From: Deltaproteobacteria bacterium
Lineage (GTDB): Bacteria > Myxococcota_A > UBA9160 > UBA6930
DNA length: 64,000 nt
Assembly (NCBI GenBank): GCA_016875395.1
Contig: VGRF01000001.1
Coordinates: 159,921 to 223,920 of the forward strand
Direction: 5' to 3'
The notes below the pieces were generated by a model, which searched no databases, was not told the origin of the DNA, and saw nothing but the letters and a program-made list of their open reading frames with translations. The number at the start of each line of letters is the position of its first letter. Position 1 is the stretch's first letter. This document shows, piece after piece, positions 40,744 through 50,289 of this stretch. The position numbers and the translations under genes are program-made.

Positions 40744-41378
40744 GGAAGCGCGGCGCGCACGCCGCAGTCGTCGCGCTCTCGCTCGCGCCGCTCGGCTGGC
40801 TCGCGCTCGGCGCCGTGCGCGGCGATCTCGGCGCGAATCCCGTCGAGACGATCACGCACGTCACCGGCGAGTGGGCGCTGCGCTTTCTGCTCGCGTGCCT
40901 CGCGGTGACGCCGCTGCGCCGCGTGTCTCCTCGCTTCGCCGCGCTCGCGCCTTACCGGCGCACGTTCGGGCTGCTCGCCTTCGCGTACGCCGCGCTCCAC
41001 GCCGCGACCTTCTTCGCGCTCGATCTCGGCTTCGCGTTCGCGCTGCTCGCGGAGGAAGTCGCGGAGCGCCCGTACGTATCGCTCGGCTTCGGCGCGCTCG
41101 CCCTGATGACTCCGCTCGCGCTGACCTCGACGCGCGCAGCGCAGCGCCGCCTCGGCCGCCGCTGGATCACGCTGCACCGCGCCGTCTACGCCGCGGGCGT
41201 GCTCGCTGCCGCGCACTTCGTGTGGCTCGTGAAGGCGGACCTACGCGAGCCGTTGCTCTACGCCGCAGTGCTCGCAGCGCTGCTCGCAGCGCGCGCGATT
41301 CCTGCGCTCCGGCGCGCGAACGCTCAGCGCGCGGGGAGGCCGAGCTCGCGCGCGAACGCTTCACCCACGTCGCAATAG
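40734..41378 (+). CDS. msrQ: Heme-binding membrane subunit of MsrPQ
   Basis: MsrQ passes electrons from the inner membrane to MsrP. The 214-residue protein has several membrane helices with the YedZ pattern: [75 protein letters not shown]. The histidines in [13 protein letters not shown] and AAHFVW are the heme-ligand candidates. GTG at 40734, overlapping the msrP end, is the most likely start. The 3' end overlaps the convergent gene by 55 bp. Confidence 0.9.
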   Translation: MVLGKRGAHAAVVALSLAPLGWLALGAVRGDLGANPVETITHVTGEWALRFLLACLAVTPLRRVSPRFAALAPYRRTFGLLAFAYAALHAATFFALDLGFAFALLAEEVAERPYVSLGFGALALMTPLALTSTRAAQRRLGRRWITLHRAVYAAGVLAAAHFVWLVKADLREPLLYAAVLAALLAARAIPALRRANAQRAGRPSSRANASPTSQ

Positions 41379-41851
41379 CTGGCGGTGGTCGCGCTCGATC
41401 GCACTTCGCGCCACACGAGCGAGGCGCTCGGCTCGTCGGGCGCGAGCTCGAGCCAGCGGAACGTGACGGGGCGAGCGTCGGCGTAGCTCTCGCCGAGCTC
41501 TCGCTCGGCGACGACCAGCGAGAAGCCCTTCGCGCTGGGAACGAGGCGGAGGTCGCGCAGCTGGCAGTCTGCTCCGTTCACCGCGCGCAGCGACAACTCC
41601 TCGCCTCCGCGTTTCCAGCGCAGCGGCACGATCTCCCAACGGGCGTTCGCGCCGACGCGAACGAACGAAGTCACGAGGGCACTGTGCGCGTTGCCGAGCT
41701 CGTGCATCGCGACGATCACGGCGTCGCCCTCGCCGTCGCCGTCGAGGTCGAGCGCGTTCACACCGCGGCGCAGCGCAGTCGCGCCCGTCTGGGTGGTCTC
41801 CGCCGCGGCGACGCTGCAGAGCATGAGCGTCACGGCGATCACGAGACGCAT
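41324..41851 (-). CDS. Secreted protein with a Ca-loop-like DxDGDGxGD motif
   Basis: The 175-residue product has a signal peptide (MRLVIAVTLMLCSVAAAETT). Next comes ALDLDGDGEGDAVIVAMHE, which resembles an FG-GAP/EF-hand-like calcium loop, and a beta-rich remainder with a C-terminal [14 protein letters not shown]. No family is recognised beyond the loop. The tail overlaps msrQ by 55 bp in the opposite strand, so one of the two ends is unusual; the signal peptide and loop support this frame as real. Confidence 0.65.
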   Translation of the reverse strand: MRLVIAVTLMLCSVAAAETTQTGATALRRGVNALDLDGDGEGDAVIVAMHELGNAHSALVTSFVRVGANARWEIVPLRWKRGGEELSLRAVNGADCQLRDLRLVPSAKGFSLVVAERELGESYADARPVTFRWLELAPDEPSASLVWREVRSSATTASYCDVGEAFARELGLPAR

Positions 41852-41906
41852 CGGCAGTCTCTCCCCTGGGCCTCGGAACCCGCGCACACGAGCGGCGTTC
41901 GAGCGC

Positions 41907-42407
41907 TCAGGGCTGGACGAACGCCACCAGCTCCGCGCACGTGGGCATTGCGGCTTCCCAGCGCGCGACATCGAGCTCGAGGGCGGCGAAGGCGCCGGGC
42001 GTCAGGCCCCGTGCGAGGCCAGCGCGCGCCTCGGGTGCGGCGCGGCGCATGAGCTGGCGCACAAGCTCGCCGAGGCCGGGCTGGTGCGCGACGACGAGCA
42101 GGCACGCGTCCGCATCGGGCGCGCGGTTCACGGCGCTCAGCAGCTCGCCCGCGCTCGCGAGGTAGAGCCGCGCGCTGAAGTCGACCTCGCGCAGGGCGGG
42201 GAGCGCGGCCTGCGCAAGCTCGAGCGTGGCGCTCGCGCGCAGCGCGGTGGAGCAGAGCGCGTGCGTGGGCGCCCACCCGGCGCCGAGCGCGGCGATGCGC
42301 TCGCCCGCGCTGGCGGCTTCCCTGCGCCCGCGCACGGAGAGCTCGCGCAGCGCATCGTCGCGCGCGTCCTCTGCGCTCGCGTGTCGGAGCAGAATCAGCC
42401 GCCGCAT
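41907..42407 (-). CDS. SixA-type histidine phosphatase
   Basis: The 166-residue protein is a compact member of the histidine phosphatase superfamily: LILLRHASAEDARDDALRELSVRGRREA (nucleophile H9), THALCSTALRASATLEL, and the second His in LLVVAHQPGLGELVRQLM. SixA dephosphorylates phospho-His on HPt domains or PtsN-type proteins; the small size and lack of a cap fit. The target here is unknown. Confidence 0.9.
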   Translation of the reverse strand: MRRLILLRHASAEDARDDALRELSVRGRREAASAGERIAALGAGWAPTHALCSTALRASATLELAQAALPALREVDFSARLYLASAGELLSAVNRAPDADACLLVVAHQPGLGELVRQLMRRAAPEARAGLARGLTPGAFAALELDVARWEAAMPTCAELVAFVQP

Positions 42408-42479
42408 CGCCTTCGCCCTAACTAACGCAAAACGGGACGCCTATGATGGCCAACCGCTGAACGAATTGTGGAGGTGAGC

Positions 42480-43565
42480 GTGAAGCATCCGCTTCTCGAG
42501 CGCGCGCAGAGCGCGGAGGTGCGCAACGCGAAGGGCTTCAAGGCCGTCGCGGCTGCGATGACGGGAGAGAGCGTCGCCGCGGATTGGGCGGCGGAGCGCG
42601 ACGGCGCGCCGCGGCGCGCGGAGAGCGGGCGCAAGCACCTCGTCGCCGCGAACAAGAAGCTCGCCGCGGAGCGCAAGCCCGCGCGCGACAGCGAGCACCT
42701 CGCGCTCGCTCTCGTCACGCGCGCGAGCGAAGGTGGCGCTGCGCTCGAGCTGCCCGAGGGCGGCGCGTTCACGGCGCTGCACGCGGGCGCCGTGCTGAAG
42801 AGCGCGCAGCCCGATCCCGCGGCGGGAACGGAAGACTCAAATTGGGGCGCCGAGCCGATCGACCTGCTCGGCGTCGGCGCGGATGGGCGAATCACCGTGG
42901 CGGTCGTGCGCTGGCTCGCGCCGAGCGCGACGCGGGTGCAGACCGGCGACACCCCGCTGCGCGCGCTCCTCGACGGGCTCGCCTGGACCGCGGGGGTCGA
43001 GGCGAACCGCGAATCCCTGACGGCGGAGCTCGCGGAGAAGACGAGCACCGCGATCTCCGCTGCGCCGCCCGCGCTGCTGCTGATCGGCAGCTACCGCTGG
43101 TGGGAGCTCTCGCGCAAACGCGAGGCGCAGAAGGGCGCGGCCTGGATCAAGGAGCTGGAGCGCCTCGCGCGCGAGATCGGCGCAAAGCTCGACATCCCCA
43201 TCCGTTACCTCACGCTCCGCACGCCCGGCGATCCCGGCTTCTCACACGACACGGGCGCGCCGCGCCTCGATGGCGACCCGCGCTTCGAGCCCGCGTTCGA
43301 GCTCGGTGCGGACAAGGTGCGCCCGAAGGCTGCGCCCAGCGCTCGCAAGAAGAAGGCGGCGGGGCCCGCGGCGCCGGTGAAGATCGAGGCCGACCTCTCG
43401 CGCCCGGTTCGCAGCTACGTCTCGAGCGAGCACTTCGCTGCGGGCGACCGCGTGCAGCACGCAGCGCTCGGGCTCGGCGTGGTGCAAGGGAGCGCGGGGC
43501 TCGGCAAGGTGCGCATCCAGTTCGAGTCGCGCGAAGCCGTGCTGGTGCACGATCGCCGCGCCTAA
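42480..43565 (+). CDS. Uncharacterised protein with Tudor-like C-terminal domain
   Basis: The 361-residue protein starts GTG at 42480 with GGAGG just upstream; a TATGAT at 42442 could be its -10. The middle (EPIDLLGVGADGRITVAVVRW, then ALLDGLAWTAGVEANRESL) faintly resembles the PD-(D/E)xK nuclease layout, but the Lys is not evident. A Lys/Pro linker (ARKKKAAGPAAPVK) leads to SEHFAAGDRVQHAALGLGVVQGSAGLGKVRIQFES, similar to the Tudor-like end of PcrA/UvrD. DNA-linked function is a guess. Its stop lies in a CCTAACAAG motif copy. Confidence 0.7.
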   Translation: MKHPLLERAQSAEVRNAKGFKAVAAAMTGESVAADWAAERDGAPRRAESGRKHLVAANKKLAAERKPARDSEHLALALVTRASEGGAALELPEGGAFTALHAGAVLKSAQPDPAAGTEDSNWGAEPIDLLGVGADGRITVAVVRWLAPSATRVQTGDTPLRALLDGLAWTAGVEANRESLTAELAEKTSTAISAAPPALLLIGSYRWWELSRKREAQKGAAWIKELERLAREIGAKLDIPIRYLTLRTPGDPGFSHDTGAPRLDGDPRFEPAFELGADKVRPKAAPSARKKKAAGPAAPVKIEADLSRPVRSYVSSEHFAAGDRVQHAALGLGVVQGSAGLGKVRIQFESREAVLVHDRRA

Positions 43566-43567
43566 CA

Positions 43568-43596
43568 AGCCGAGCGGAGGTCGCAGCGTGGCCTCG
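43568..43596 (+). repeat. Second intergenic repeat, copy 2
   Basis: This is the partner of 38567-38595 (25 of 29 positions). It lies 3 bp after a stop codon and 14 bp before the next start. Confidence 0.55.
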
Positions 43597-43610
43597 AAGC
43601 AGCGTGCGAG

Positions 43611-44261
43611 ATGAGCGCACCGGAGGCGCCGGAGGGCCCGCGCGCGAGCCTCGCGCTGCGGCTCGGTGCGAGCGCGACCGCCGGCATCGCCGCGGCGCTG
43701 TTCGCGCTCGCGTGCGCGAACTTGCCGCCGCAGCAGCTCGACGATCTGTGCGGGCTGTTCGCCGAGAAGCCGGAGTGGGCCGCGGCCGCGGAGCGCGCGC
43801 GCGAGCGCTGGGGCGTCGATGCCTCCGTCTCGATGGCGATCCTCCACCAGGAGTCGCGCTTCCGCGCCAAAGCGCGGCCCGGCTGGCGCAAGGCGTTCGG
43901 CGTGATCCCGATCGGCACCGCGTCTTCCGCCTACGGCTATGGCCAGGTGCAGGACGCCGCCTGGAGCGACTACCGCGAGCGCACCAACAACCGACACGCC
44001 AAGCGCGACGACTTCGCCGACGTGATCGACTTCGTCGGCTTCTACGCGGACCTGCTCTCGCGCGCCCACGGCATCGCGAAGAGCGACGCGTTCCACCTCT
44101 ATCTCGGGTACCACGAAGGCCCGACCGGCTACGCGCGCCGCAGCTTCGACCAGAAGCCGTGGCTGTTCGGCGTCGCGCGCAAAGTCTCCGAGCGCGCCGC
44201 GGGGTATGCCGCGCAGCAGCACGCCTGCCCGTACCCGCGACGCTCGGAGTCGAGCACGTGA
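43611..44261 (+). CDS. SLT-domain lytic transglycosylase-like protein
   Basis: The 216-residue protein has a hydrophobic N-terminal anchor (LGASATAGIAAALFALACANLPP, possibly a degenerate lipobox) and an SLT domain: VSMAILHQESRFRAKARPGWR with the catalytic Glu, SSAYGYGQVQDAAWSDYR, FVGFYADLLSRAHG and LYLGYHEGPTGYARRSF. The family cleaves murein with 1,6-anhydro product formation. Location is probably periplasmic or outer-membrane. Confident fold, substrate details unproven. Confidence 0.85.
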   Translation: MSAPEAPEGPRASLALRLGASATAGIAAALFALACANLPPQQLDDLCGLFAEKPEWAAAAERARERWGVDASVSMAILHQESRFRAKARPGWRKAFGVIPIGTASSAYGYGQVQDAAWSDYRERTNNRHAKRDDFADVIDFVGFYADLLSRAHGIAKSDAFHLYLGYHEGPTGYARRSFDQKPWLFGVARKVSERAAGYAAQQHACPYPRRSESST

Positions 44262-44323
44262 GCTACGTGCCCGCTCCCTTCGTCGCGGGCTTCATCGCAG
44301 GTCCCCCGCTCGACGCGCCATCG

Positions 44324-45400
44324 TCAGTCCGAGTTCTTCTCGCGGCTCGGTAACGCGCGCGTCTCGCCCACGCTCAGCAGCGCGACCTCGTCGTCGCGCA
44401 CGCGCTCGGCAGCGAGCTGCCGGCGCAGCTCGCGCGGCGCTTCGTCGGGCGGCTCGTCGGTCAGCTCGAACGTGCCCCAGTGCATCGGGAAGAGCGTGCG
44501 CGCGCGCAGCTCGCGGAAGGCGCGCAGCGCCTCGGCGGGATCCATGTGTTGGAAGTCCATGAACCAGCGCGGTTCGTAGGCGCCGATCGGCAGCAGCGCG
44601 GCGTCGATCGGCCCGAAGCGGCGACCGTACTCGGCGAAGCCGTGGAAGTAGCCCGTGTCGCCGGCGAAGAAGTACCGGCGCTCGCCCGAGTCGACGAGCC
44701 AAGCACACCAGAGCGTCTCGTTCGTGGCGTGCTCGAAGCGCTTCGACCAGTGCTGCGAGGGCAGGCACGTGATCGTGAAGCGCCCGCGCTTCGCGCTCTG
44801 CCACCAATCGAGCTCGACGACGTTGCTGCGCCCGCGCTCGCGGAACCACTCGGCGAGGCCCATCGGCACGAACCACGCGACGCTCGCGGGCAAGTGGTCG
44901 ACGGCGTACGCGTCGAGATGGTCGTAGTGGCTGTGGGAGACGACGGCGAAGGCGTCCGGCGGAATCGCTTCGAGCGGAATGCCCGGGGCGACGAGGCGTT
45001 TCGGGAGCAGCGCTCGCGCGCCGAAGTGCGGGTCGGTGAGGAAGACCGCGTCCCCGTCGTGCACTGCGAACGTCGCGTGGCCGACCCAAGTGAGCTCCGC
45101 TTCGCCGCGCGGCAGGGCGCGCGCGAGCGAGGCGCCGTCGTTCGCGACGCGCGGCGCGGCTCCGCGCGCCATCCCCGCGTAGGCGTTCCTCGAGAACTGC
45201 CAGCGCAGGAACGAGAAGCCGCCGCGCGCGTCGTCGCTCGCCCACGGCACGAAGTAGCGGCCGTCGGCGCGATGGGGAGCGTGCAGCGAGGCGGCTTCCG
45301 GCGCCGCGGCGAGCGGCGGCAGCGGCTCGCCGCGTGCGAGCAGCGCGGCGGCCCCAAACAACAGCGCGAGTCCGCCGCCCGCGGCGAGCGCGCGAATCAC
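44324..45400 (-). CDS. MBL-fold hydrolase, NAPE-PLD/UlaG-like
   Basis: The 358-residue protein has an N-terminal hydrophobic helix (VIRALAAGGGLALLFGAAALLARG) and the metallo-beta-lactamase metal set: ELTWVGHATF, VVSHSHYDHLDA (HxHxDH), FAGDTGYFHGF and FPMHWGTFEL. The order and the WVGHATFxxxxxxxxxLTDPHF pattern match the NAPE-PLD-like/'L-ascorbate 6-phosphate lactonase-like' group, many of which act on phospholipids. GTG start in a GTGA overlap with the MFS gene. Confidence 0.88.
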   Translation of the reverse strand: MIRALAAGGGLALLFGAAALLARGEPLPPLAAAPEAASLHAPHRADGRYFVPWASDDARGGFSFLRWQFSRNAYAGMARGAAPRVANDGASLARALPRGEAELTWVGHATFAVHDGDAVFLTDPHFGARALLPKRLVAPGIPLEAIPPDAFAVVSHSHYDHLDAYAVDHLPASVAWFVPMGLAEWFRERGRSNVVELDWWQSAKRGRFTITCLPSQHWSKRFEHATNETLWCAWLVDSGERRYFFAGDTGYFHGFAEYGRRFGPIDAALLPIGAYEPRWFMDFQHMDPAEALRAFRELRARTLFPMHWGTFELTDEPPDEAPRELRRQLAAERVRDDEVALLSVGETRALPSREKNSD

Positions 45401-46605
45401 GACGTCACTCGGAAGCGCACGAGCTCGCGCATGCGCGTCATCACCAAGCCGAGCACGCCGAGGCACGCGACGCCGCCGAACACCACGCTGAACACCGCGC
45501 TCGTGTAGTGCGCGAGGATTCCCGACTCCGCGGCGCCGAGCTCGTTCGAAGCGCCGACGAAGATCTGGTTCACCGCGGAGACGCGACCGCGCAGCGCGTC
45601 GGGCGTACCGAGCTGAATGATCACGTTGCGCGCGACCATGCTGACCTCGTCCGCCATGCCGGCGCAGGCGAGGGCGACGACCGACAGCGCGAACGACTGC
45701 GAAAAGCCGAACACGATCGTCGCGAGCCCGAACAGCGCGACGGAGATGCAGAGCGCGCGGCCGGCGCGCGCGATCGGCGGCGCCACGAGCAGCACGAGCG
45801 ACATCGCCATCGTGCCGATCGGGAGTGCCGCGCGCAGGAGCCCGTAGCCCTCCGGGCCGACTTGCAGGATGTCCTTCGCGAACACCGGCAAGAGTGCGGT
45901 CGCGCCCGCGAACAGCACGGCGAACAGGTCGAGCGTCATGGCGCCAAGCACGGCCTGCGAGCGCCACACGAACGCGAGGCCCTCGAAGAACGCGCGGAGG
46001 CTCACCTCCCGGCCGGTCGGCTGCGCGGCGGCGCGCGGGATGCGCAGCACCACCAGCGAGGCGATGCCGACGAGCGCGCCGGCGAGCGCGTACGACGCCG
46101 AGTAACCGAGCGCGTCGAACACGAAGCCCGAGACGCCGTAGCCCGTCGCCCAGCCGAGATTGCGCAGCGTCGCGATCAGCGGCACCGCGCTCGGAAACAG
46201 CTCGCGCGGCACGAGGTTCGGCAGCACCGTCGCGAGCGCGGGGAACTCGACGGCGCCGCACACGGCGATTCCCGCGGCGCCGCAGAGCAGCAGCGCGGTC
46301 CCGTAATCACTCTGCAGCGCGAGCGCGAAGCACACCGCCGCGAACGCGGCTTCGGCGATCGACGTGAGCCGCACACGGTCCGTGGTGTCGGCGAGCGCGC
46401 CCGCGAAGGGCCCGATCAGCAGCACCGGCACGAACTCGACGAGGCCGATCATGCCGAGCGCGAATTTCGAGCCCGTCACCTCGTAGACGTGCCAGCCGAG
46501 CACGGACGCGAACAGCGTCGCGCCGCAAGCGCGCGAGAAGCGCGCGAGCGCGAGCGCTTTGACGCCGGGATGAGCGAGTGCTTGCAACGTCGGGTGCTGA
46601 GGCAC
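45397..46605 (-). CDS. MFS transporter, EntS-like
   Basis: The 402-residue protein has about 12 hydrophobic helices and the EntS/MFS_3 pattern: ALARFSRACGATLFASVLGWHVYEVTGSKFALGMIGLVEFVPVLLIGPFAGALADTTDRVRL, GLAFVWRSQAVLGAMTLDLFAVLFAG and GTPDALRGRVSAVNQIFVGASNELG. Members export siderophores or drugs. It starts GTG and is coupled to the MBL-fold gene. No siderophore genes are near, so the substrate is unknown. Confidence 0.88.
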   Translation of the reverse strand: MPQHPTLQALAHPGVKALALARFSRACGATLFASVLGWHVYEVTGSKFALGMIGLVEFVPVLLIGPFAGALADTTDRVRLTSIAEAAFAAVCFALALQSDYGTALLLCGAAGIAVCGAVEFPALATVLPNLVPRELFPSAVPLIATLRNLGWATGYGVSGFVFDALGYSASYALAGALVGIASLVVLRIPRAAAQPTGREVSLRAFFEGLAFVWRSQAVLGAMTLDLFAVLFAGATALLPVFAKDILQVGPEGYGLLRAALPIGTMAMSLVLLVAPPIARAGRALCISVALFGLATIVFGFSQSFALSVVALACAGMADEVSMVARNVIIQLGTPDALRGRVSAVNQIFVGASNELGAAESGILAHYTSAVFSVVFGGVACLGVLGLVMTRMRELVRFRVTS

Positions 46606-46676
46606 GGGGCGCGCAGCGTGCGCGGCACATCGCGCGTGCGCAACAACGTCTCTAGTACTCCGCGCGGAATGCCGAA

Positions 46677-48080
46677 ATGCGCTGGATGTTGAGAGCTCTG
46701 TCGCGGGAGATCGCAGCCGCGCTGCAGTTGGCGGACGTGGTCGTCAGCGCGGCGCTGTTCGTGCTGATCGTGCGGATCCCGCACTTTGGCGTGGCCGATG
46801 CCGGCCTCGCACTGCTGCCGCTCGGGCTCGCGGCGGCGCTGGTGTGGCCGATCTCGCTGCGCCTCATGCATCTCTACGACTCGCACCGGCGCGATCCCAT
46901 CAGCGCGGTCTCGCTCTTGCTCGCGCTGGCGGCGCTCTCGTCGGCGTTCGGCCAATCGGCCGTCGCCTTCGCGACCGGCTTGGAGCTCGATCCCACGTTC
47001 CCGATCGTGATCGCATGCGCGCAGCTGGGCGTGCTCGGCGGCCTGCGCATCGTGCTGTTGGGAGCCGCGCGCCTGTTCCGCCGCGCCGGTCACAACACGC
47101 GCAACGTGCTGATCGCCGGCTCCGGGCCGCGCGCCGCGTACGTGGAGGACGTGATCGCGCGGCATCCCGAGTGGGGCCTGCGCGTGATCGGCTTCATCGA
47201 TGGGGGCTTTCCCGAGCGCGGCCCCGCCGTCGCGCCGGACCGCGTGTTCCCGCTGGATTCGATCGACGACATTCTCGCGGACCAGGTGATCGACGAGGTG
47301 ATCGTCGCGGTGCCGCGCTCGAAGCTCGAAGAGAGCGTGCGCGTCGTCGACGCCGCGACCAGCGCCGGCGTGCCGATCACGCTGCTCTCGGACGTGTTCG
47401 GCGATCTGCTCCCGACGCCGCGCGTGAAGCGCTTCGGCGCCTTGCCCGCGCTCGCGTTCGCGCCCGTTCACCATCCGGCCGGCTGGCTCGCGGTGAAGCG
47501 CGCGATCGACGCGGGCGGAGCGGCCGTGTTGTTATTGGCCGCGGCGCCGGTGCTGGCGCTGTGCGCGCTCGCCATCAAGCTCACTTCGCCGGGCCCCGTG
47601 TTCTTCCACCAGGTGCGCTGCACGCTGAACGGGCGGCTGTTCTCGATGCCGAAGCTGCGCACGATGCTGGTGGACGCGGAGGAGAAGAAGCTCGCGCTGG
47701 CGGCGCAGAACGAGATGAGCGGCCCCGTGTTCAAGATGCGGAGCGATCCGCGCATCACTCCGGTGGGCCGCTTCCTGCGCCGCTACAGCCTCGACGAGCT
47801 GCCGCAGCTGTGGAGCGTGCTGCGCGGCGACATGAGCCTCGTGGGCCCGCGCCCCGCGATTCCCAGCGAGGTGGCCGAGTACCGCACCGCCGAGCGCCGC
47901 CGGCTCTCGATGCGCCCGGGTCTCACGTGCCTCTGGCAGGTGAGCGGCCGCAACAAGATCGGCTTCGAGGATTGGGTGCGGCTCGATCTCGAGTACATCG
48001 ACACCTGGTCGCTCGCGAGCGACTTCACGATCTTGCTGCGCACGCTGCCTGCGGTGCTGCGCGGAGAGGGCGCCAGCTAG
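46677..48080 (+). CDS. Undecaprenyl-phosphate sugar phosphotransferase (WbaP/EPS type)
   Basis: This enzyme starts polysaccharide repeat-unit assembly. The 467-residue protein has four N-terminal helices (residues ~10-125), a central nucleotide-binding-like CoA-binding_3 domain (NVLIAGSGPRAAYVEDVIARHPEWGLRVIGFIDG), a fifth helix and the sugar transferase domain: KRAIDAGGAAVLLLAAAPVLAL, SPGPVFFHQVR, RFLRRYSLDELPQLWSVLRGDMSLVGPRPA, RPGLTCLWQVSGRN. No other polysaccharide genes are adjacent, so the sugar and polymer are unknown. A TTGTTATTG copy falls in the fifth helix. Confidence 0.93.
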   Translation: MRWMLRALSREIAAALQLADVVVSAALFVLIVRIPHFGVADAGLALLPLGLAAALVWPISLRLMHLYDSHRRDPISAVSLLLALAALSSAFGQSAVAFATGLELDPTFPIVIACAQLGVLGGLRIVLLGAARLFRRAGHNTRNVLIAGSGPRAAYVEDVIARHPEWGLRVIGFIDGGFPERGPAVAPDRVFPLDSIDDILADQVIDEVIVAVPRSKLEESVRVVDAATSAGVPITLLSDVFGDLLPTPRVKRFGALPALAFAPVHHPAGWLAVKRAIDAGGAAVLLLAAAPVLALCALAIKLTSPGPVFFHQVRCTLNGRLFSMPKLRTMLVDAEEKKLALAAQNEMSGPVFKMRSDPRITPVGRFLRRYSLDELPQLWSVLRGDMSLVGPRPAIPSEVAEYRTAERRRLSMRPGLTCLWQVSGRNKIGFEDWVRLDLEYIDTWSLASDFTILLRTLPAVLRGEGAS

Positions 48081-48084
48081 GCAA

Positions 48085-49251
48085 ATGTCTTCCGCCGCTA
48101 AACCTCCGCGCATGAACCGCCCGCGCCGCCGCTACGAGCTCCGCAGCGATGCACTCAACCAGGCCGTCGACGCGCTCGTCGCGCAGGCGCGCGAGCAGTT
48201 CGGCGGACGCGACGACGACGCGGCCGAGTACGCGCGCCAGATGGTCGTCACCGCGCTGCGCTTTCTGCGCGACGACCCGGCGGACGGCGACTTCAAGCTC
48301 GTGAACGCCGCGATGAAGGAGCTCCGCCACGCGCTGCGCGTGTTCGCGCCGTACGAGAGCGTGCGCAAAGTCTCGGTGTTCGGCAGCGCGCGCACGCTGG
48401 CGGGCGCGCCGGACTGGGTGCAAGCCGAGCGCTTCGCGGAGGCGATGGCGCGGCGCGGCTGGATGATCATCACGGGCGCGGGCGGCGGCATCATGCAAGC
48501 GGCGCAGGGCGGCGCGGGCCGCGACGCCTCGTTCGGCGTGAACATCCGCCTGCCGTTCGAGCAGGCTGCGAACGAGGTCATCGCGGGCGACGCGAAGCTC
48601 GTGAACTTCCGATACTTCTTCACGCGCAAAGTCAGCTTCGTGCGCCACTCGCACGCGATCGCGCTCTTTCCTGGCGGCTTCGGGACGCACGACGAGGGCT
48701 TCGAGGCGCTCACGCTGATCCAGACCGGCAAGAGCGAGATGCTGCCCGTCGTGTTCGTCGACGCACCCGGCGGCGACTACTGGCGCGACTGGGCGCAGTA
48801 CGTGGACGAGCATTTGTTAGGGCGAAAGCTGATCTCGCCGGACGATGTCGCGCTCTTCCGCGTGACCGACTCGGTCGACGAAGCGGTCGCCGAGGTGACG
48901 CGCTTCTACCGCAACTACCACTCGAGCCGGTACGTAGGCGACCGCCTCGTGCTGCGCGTGCAGGAGGCCCCGAGCGGCGACGCGCTGGCGGCGCTCTCGC
49001 GCGAGTTCGCGGACCTGCTCGTGGGCGGTGCGATCGAGGCGAGCGGCGCGCTGCCGGAAGAAGGCACGGACGCGGTGGGCCTCGCGCGCCTCGTCTTGCG
49101 CTTCGACCGCAAGAGCACGGGCCGGCTGCGGCGGCTGATCGATCGTGTGAACGAGATCGCGCCGCGAGGCGAAGCGGCCGCGCGCGCGGCGGCGCACCAG
49201 ATCGTGCCCGCGGAGATGCCGGCGGACGCGGAGCGCGAAGAGGCGGAGTAG
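48085..49251 (+). CDS. LOG-family protein (cytokinin riboside phosphate phosphoribohydrolase-like)
   Basis: The 388-residue protein has the LOG/TIGR00730 core: [76 protein letters not shown] with the PGGxGTxxE motif. It is much longer than plant-type LOGs (~180-220), with N- and C-terminal extensions ([19 protein letters not shown]). Long LOGs of this type are widespread and may act as nucleotide hydrolases. ATG at 48112 is an alternative start; neither has a strong ribosome site. TTGTTAGGG lies at 48814. Confidence 0.88.
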   Translation: MSSAAKPPRMNRPRRRYELRSDALNQAVDALVAQAREQFGGRDDDAAEYARQMVVTALRFLRDDPADGDFKLVNAAMKELRHALRVFAPYESVRKVSVFGSARTLAGAPDWVQAERFAEAMARRGWMIITGAGGGIMQAAQGGAGRDASFGVNIRLPFEQAANEVIAGDAKLVNFRYFFTRKVSFVRHSHAIALFPGGFGTHDEGFEALTLIQTGKSEMLPVVFVDAPGGDYWRDWAQYVDEHLLGRKLISPDDVALFRVTDSVDEAVAEVTRFYRNYHSSRYVGDRLVLRVQEAPSGDALAALSREFADLLVGGAIEASGALPEEGTDAVGLARLVLRFDRKSTGRLRRLIDRVNEIAPRGEAAARAAAHQIVPAEMPADAEREEAE

Positions 49252-49307
49252 GCCGGCCTTCCCGTCGCCTCCCCGCTATGCTGCGCGCGGCGCGCGAGGG
49301 GGTCGAG

Positions 49308-49787
49308 ATGGCGGAGATTCGTGCGGAACGCCTGACAGCCGAAGTCGACGGTGAGTTCGTCGTGTTCCTGATCGGCATGCGCGTGAACAAGCTCTGGAAG
49401 CTGCACAAGTGGCTGCCGGTCGCGTTCGCGATGGGGCGCATGCTGCAGGAGATCGAGAAGGATCGCGCCACGGGCTTTCTCGGCGTCGAGCAGTTCGGTT
49501 TCCTGAGCGGAGTGCTCGTGCAGTACTGGCGCTCGTTCGATCACCTCGATAAGTACGCGCTCGACAAGCAGCGCGCGCACTTGCCGGCGTGGAAGGCGTT
49601 CAACCAAGCCGTCGCGTCGAACGGCGACGTCGGCATCTGGCACGAGACGTATCACGTGCGACCGGGCGACTACGAATGCGTCTACAACAACATGCCGCTG
49701 TTCGGGCTCGCGAAGGCGACTCGCGCGGTGCCTGCGACGGGGCGGCGCGAGTCCGCGACGGGGCGCATGGGCAACGCGAACGTCTAG
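49308..49787 (+). CDS. DUF4188-type protein
   Basis: The 159-residue protein reads [96 protein letters not shown] and [16 protein letters not shown], which I recognise as the DUF4188 (dimeric alpha-beta barrel, heme-monooxygenase-like) pattern. GAGGGGG lies 5 nt before the ATG; TATGCT at 49275 is a possible -10. Function not established. Confidence 0.8.
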   Translation: MAEIRAERLTAEVDGEFVVFLIGMRVNKLWKLHKWLPVAFAMGRMLQEIEKDRATGFLGVEQFGFLSGVLVQYWRSFDHLDKYALDKQRAHLPAWKAFNQAVASNGDVGIWHETYHVRPGDYECVYNNMPLFGLAKATRAVPATGRRESATGRMGNANV

Positions 49788-49797
49788 GTCGGGCGCG

Positions 49798-50289
49798 TCA
49801 CTTCACTGGCGGTAGGACGATCGGATCCGGCTTCTGCGAGGCGGGCCACGGCTTGTTATGGCGCGCCATGATCGCCGCGGTCTCGCGCTCCCAGTGCTCG
49901 CGACCGAACGCCTTGTACGTCTGGAACGGGTTGCAGTACTCGCGCATGCGGAACGCCTGCCCGTCCTTCGACGTGACCTGCGAGAAGTAGCGCTGCGTGT
50001 AGTCGCCGCCGTTCACCGTGGGGCCGCCGCCGTGCGACTCGATGATGATCGTGTCGGGGTCGGACGTGTGATAGAAGCCGACGACCTTGGTCGAGAAGCG
50101 CGGCACCACCGAGAGCAGCAGCTCGAAGAAGCGCCCCACCGCCTCGCGCCCGACGAAGACCACGGGCGTCTCGAACATCGGCCCCTCCCAGATCGCGTCC
50201 TCGTGCAGCGCGTCGGGCCAGATCTCGCGCTGCTGCGCGAGCGTCGTGAGCTGCCCGCCGAATGCGTCGCCGATCGTCTTGCGTGCCAT
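49798..50289 (-). CDS. NTF2/SnoaL-like fold protein (third)
   Basis: The 163-residue protein reads IWPDALHEDAIWEGPMFETPVVFVGREAVGRFFELLLSVVPRFSTKVVGFYHTSDPDTIIIESHGGGPTVNGGDYTQRYFSQVTSKDG with a C-terminal YCNPFQTYKAFG, the SnoaL/PhzA-like pattern. It is divergent from tesB. The N-terminus is set by the family; an in-frame ATG 66 nt earlier overlaps the repeat region. Substrate unknown. Confidence 0.78.
   Translation of the reverse strand: MARKTIGDAFGGQLTTLAQQREIWPDALHEDAIWEGPMFETPVVFVGREAVGRFFELLLSVVPRFSTKVVGFYHTSDPDTIIIESHGGGPTVNGGDYTQRYFSQVTSKDGQAFRMREYCNPFQTYKAFGREHWERETAAIMARHNKPWPASQKPDPIVLPPVK

Noticed and set aside
44258-44353. Possible 31-residue ORF starting GTG in a GTGA overlap after the SLT-domain gene
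   Set aside because: It runs into the 3' end of the MBL-fold gene on the other strand and shows no recognisable sequence.
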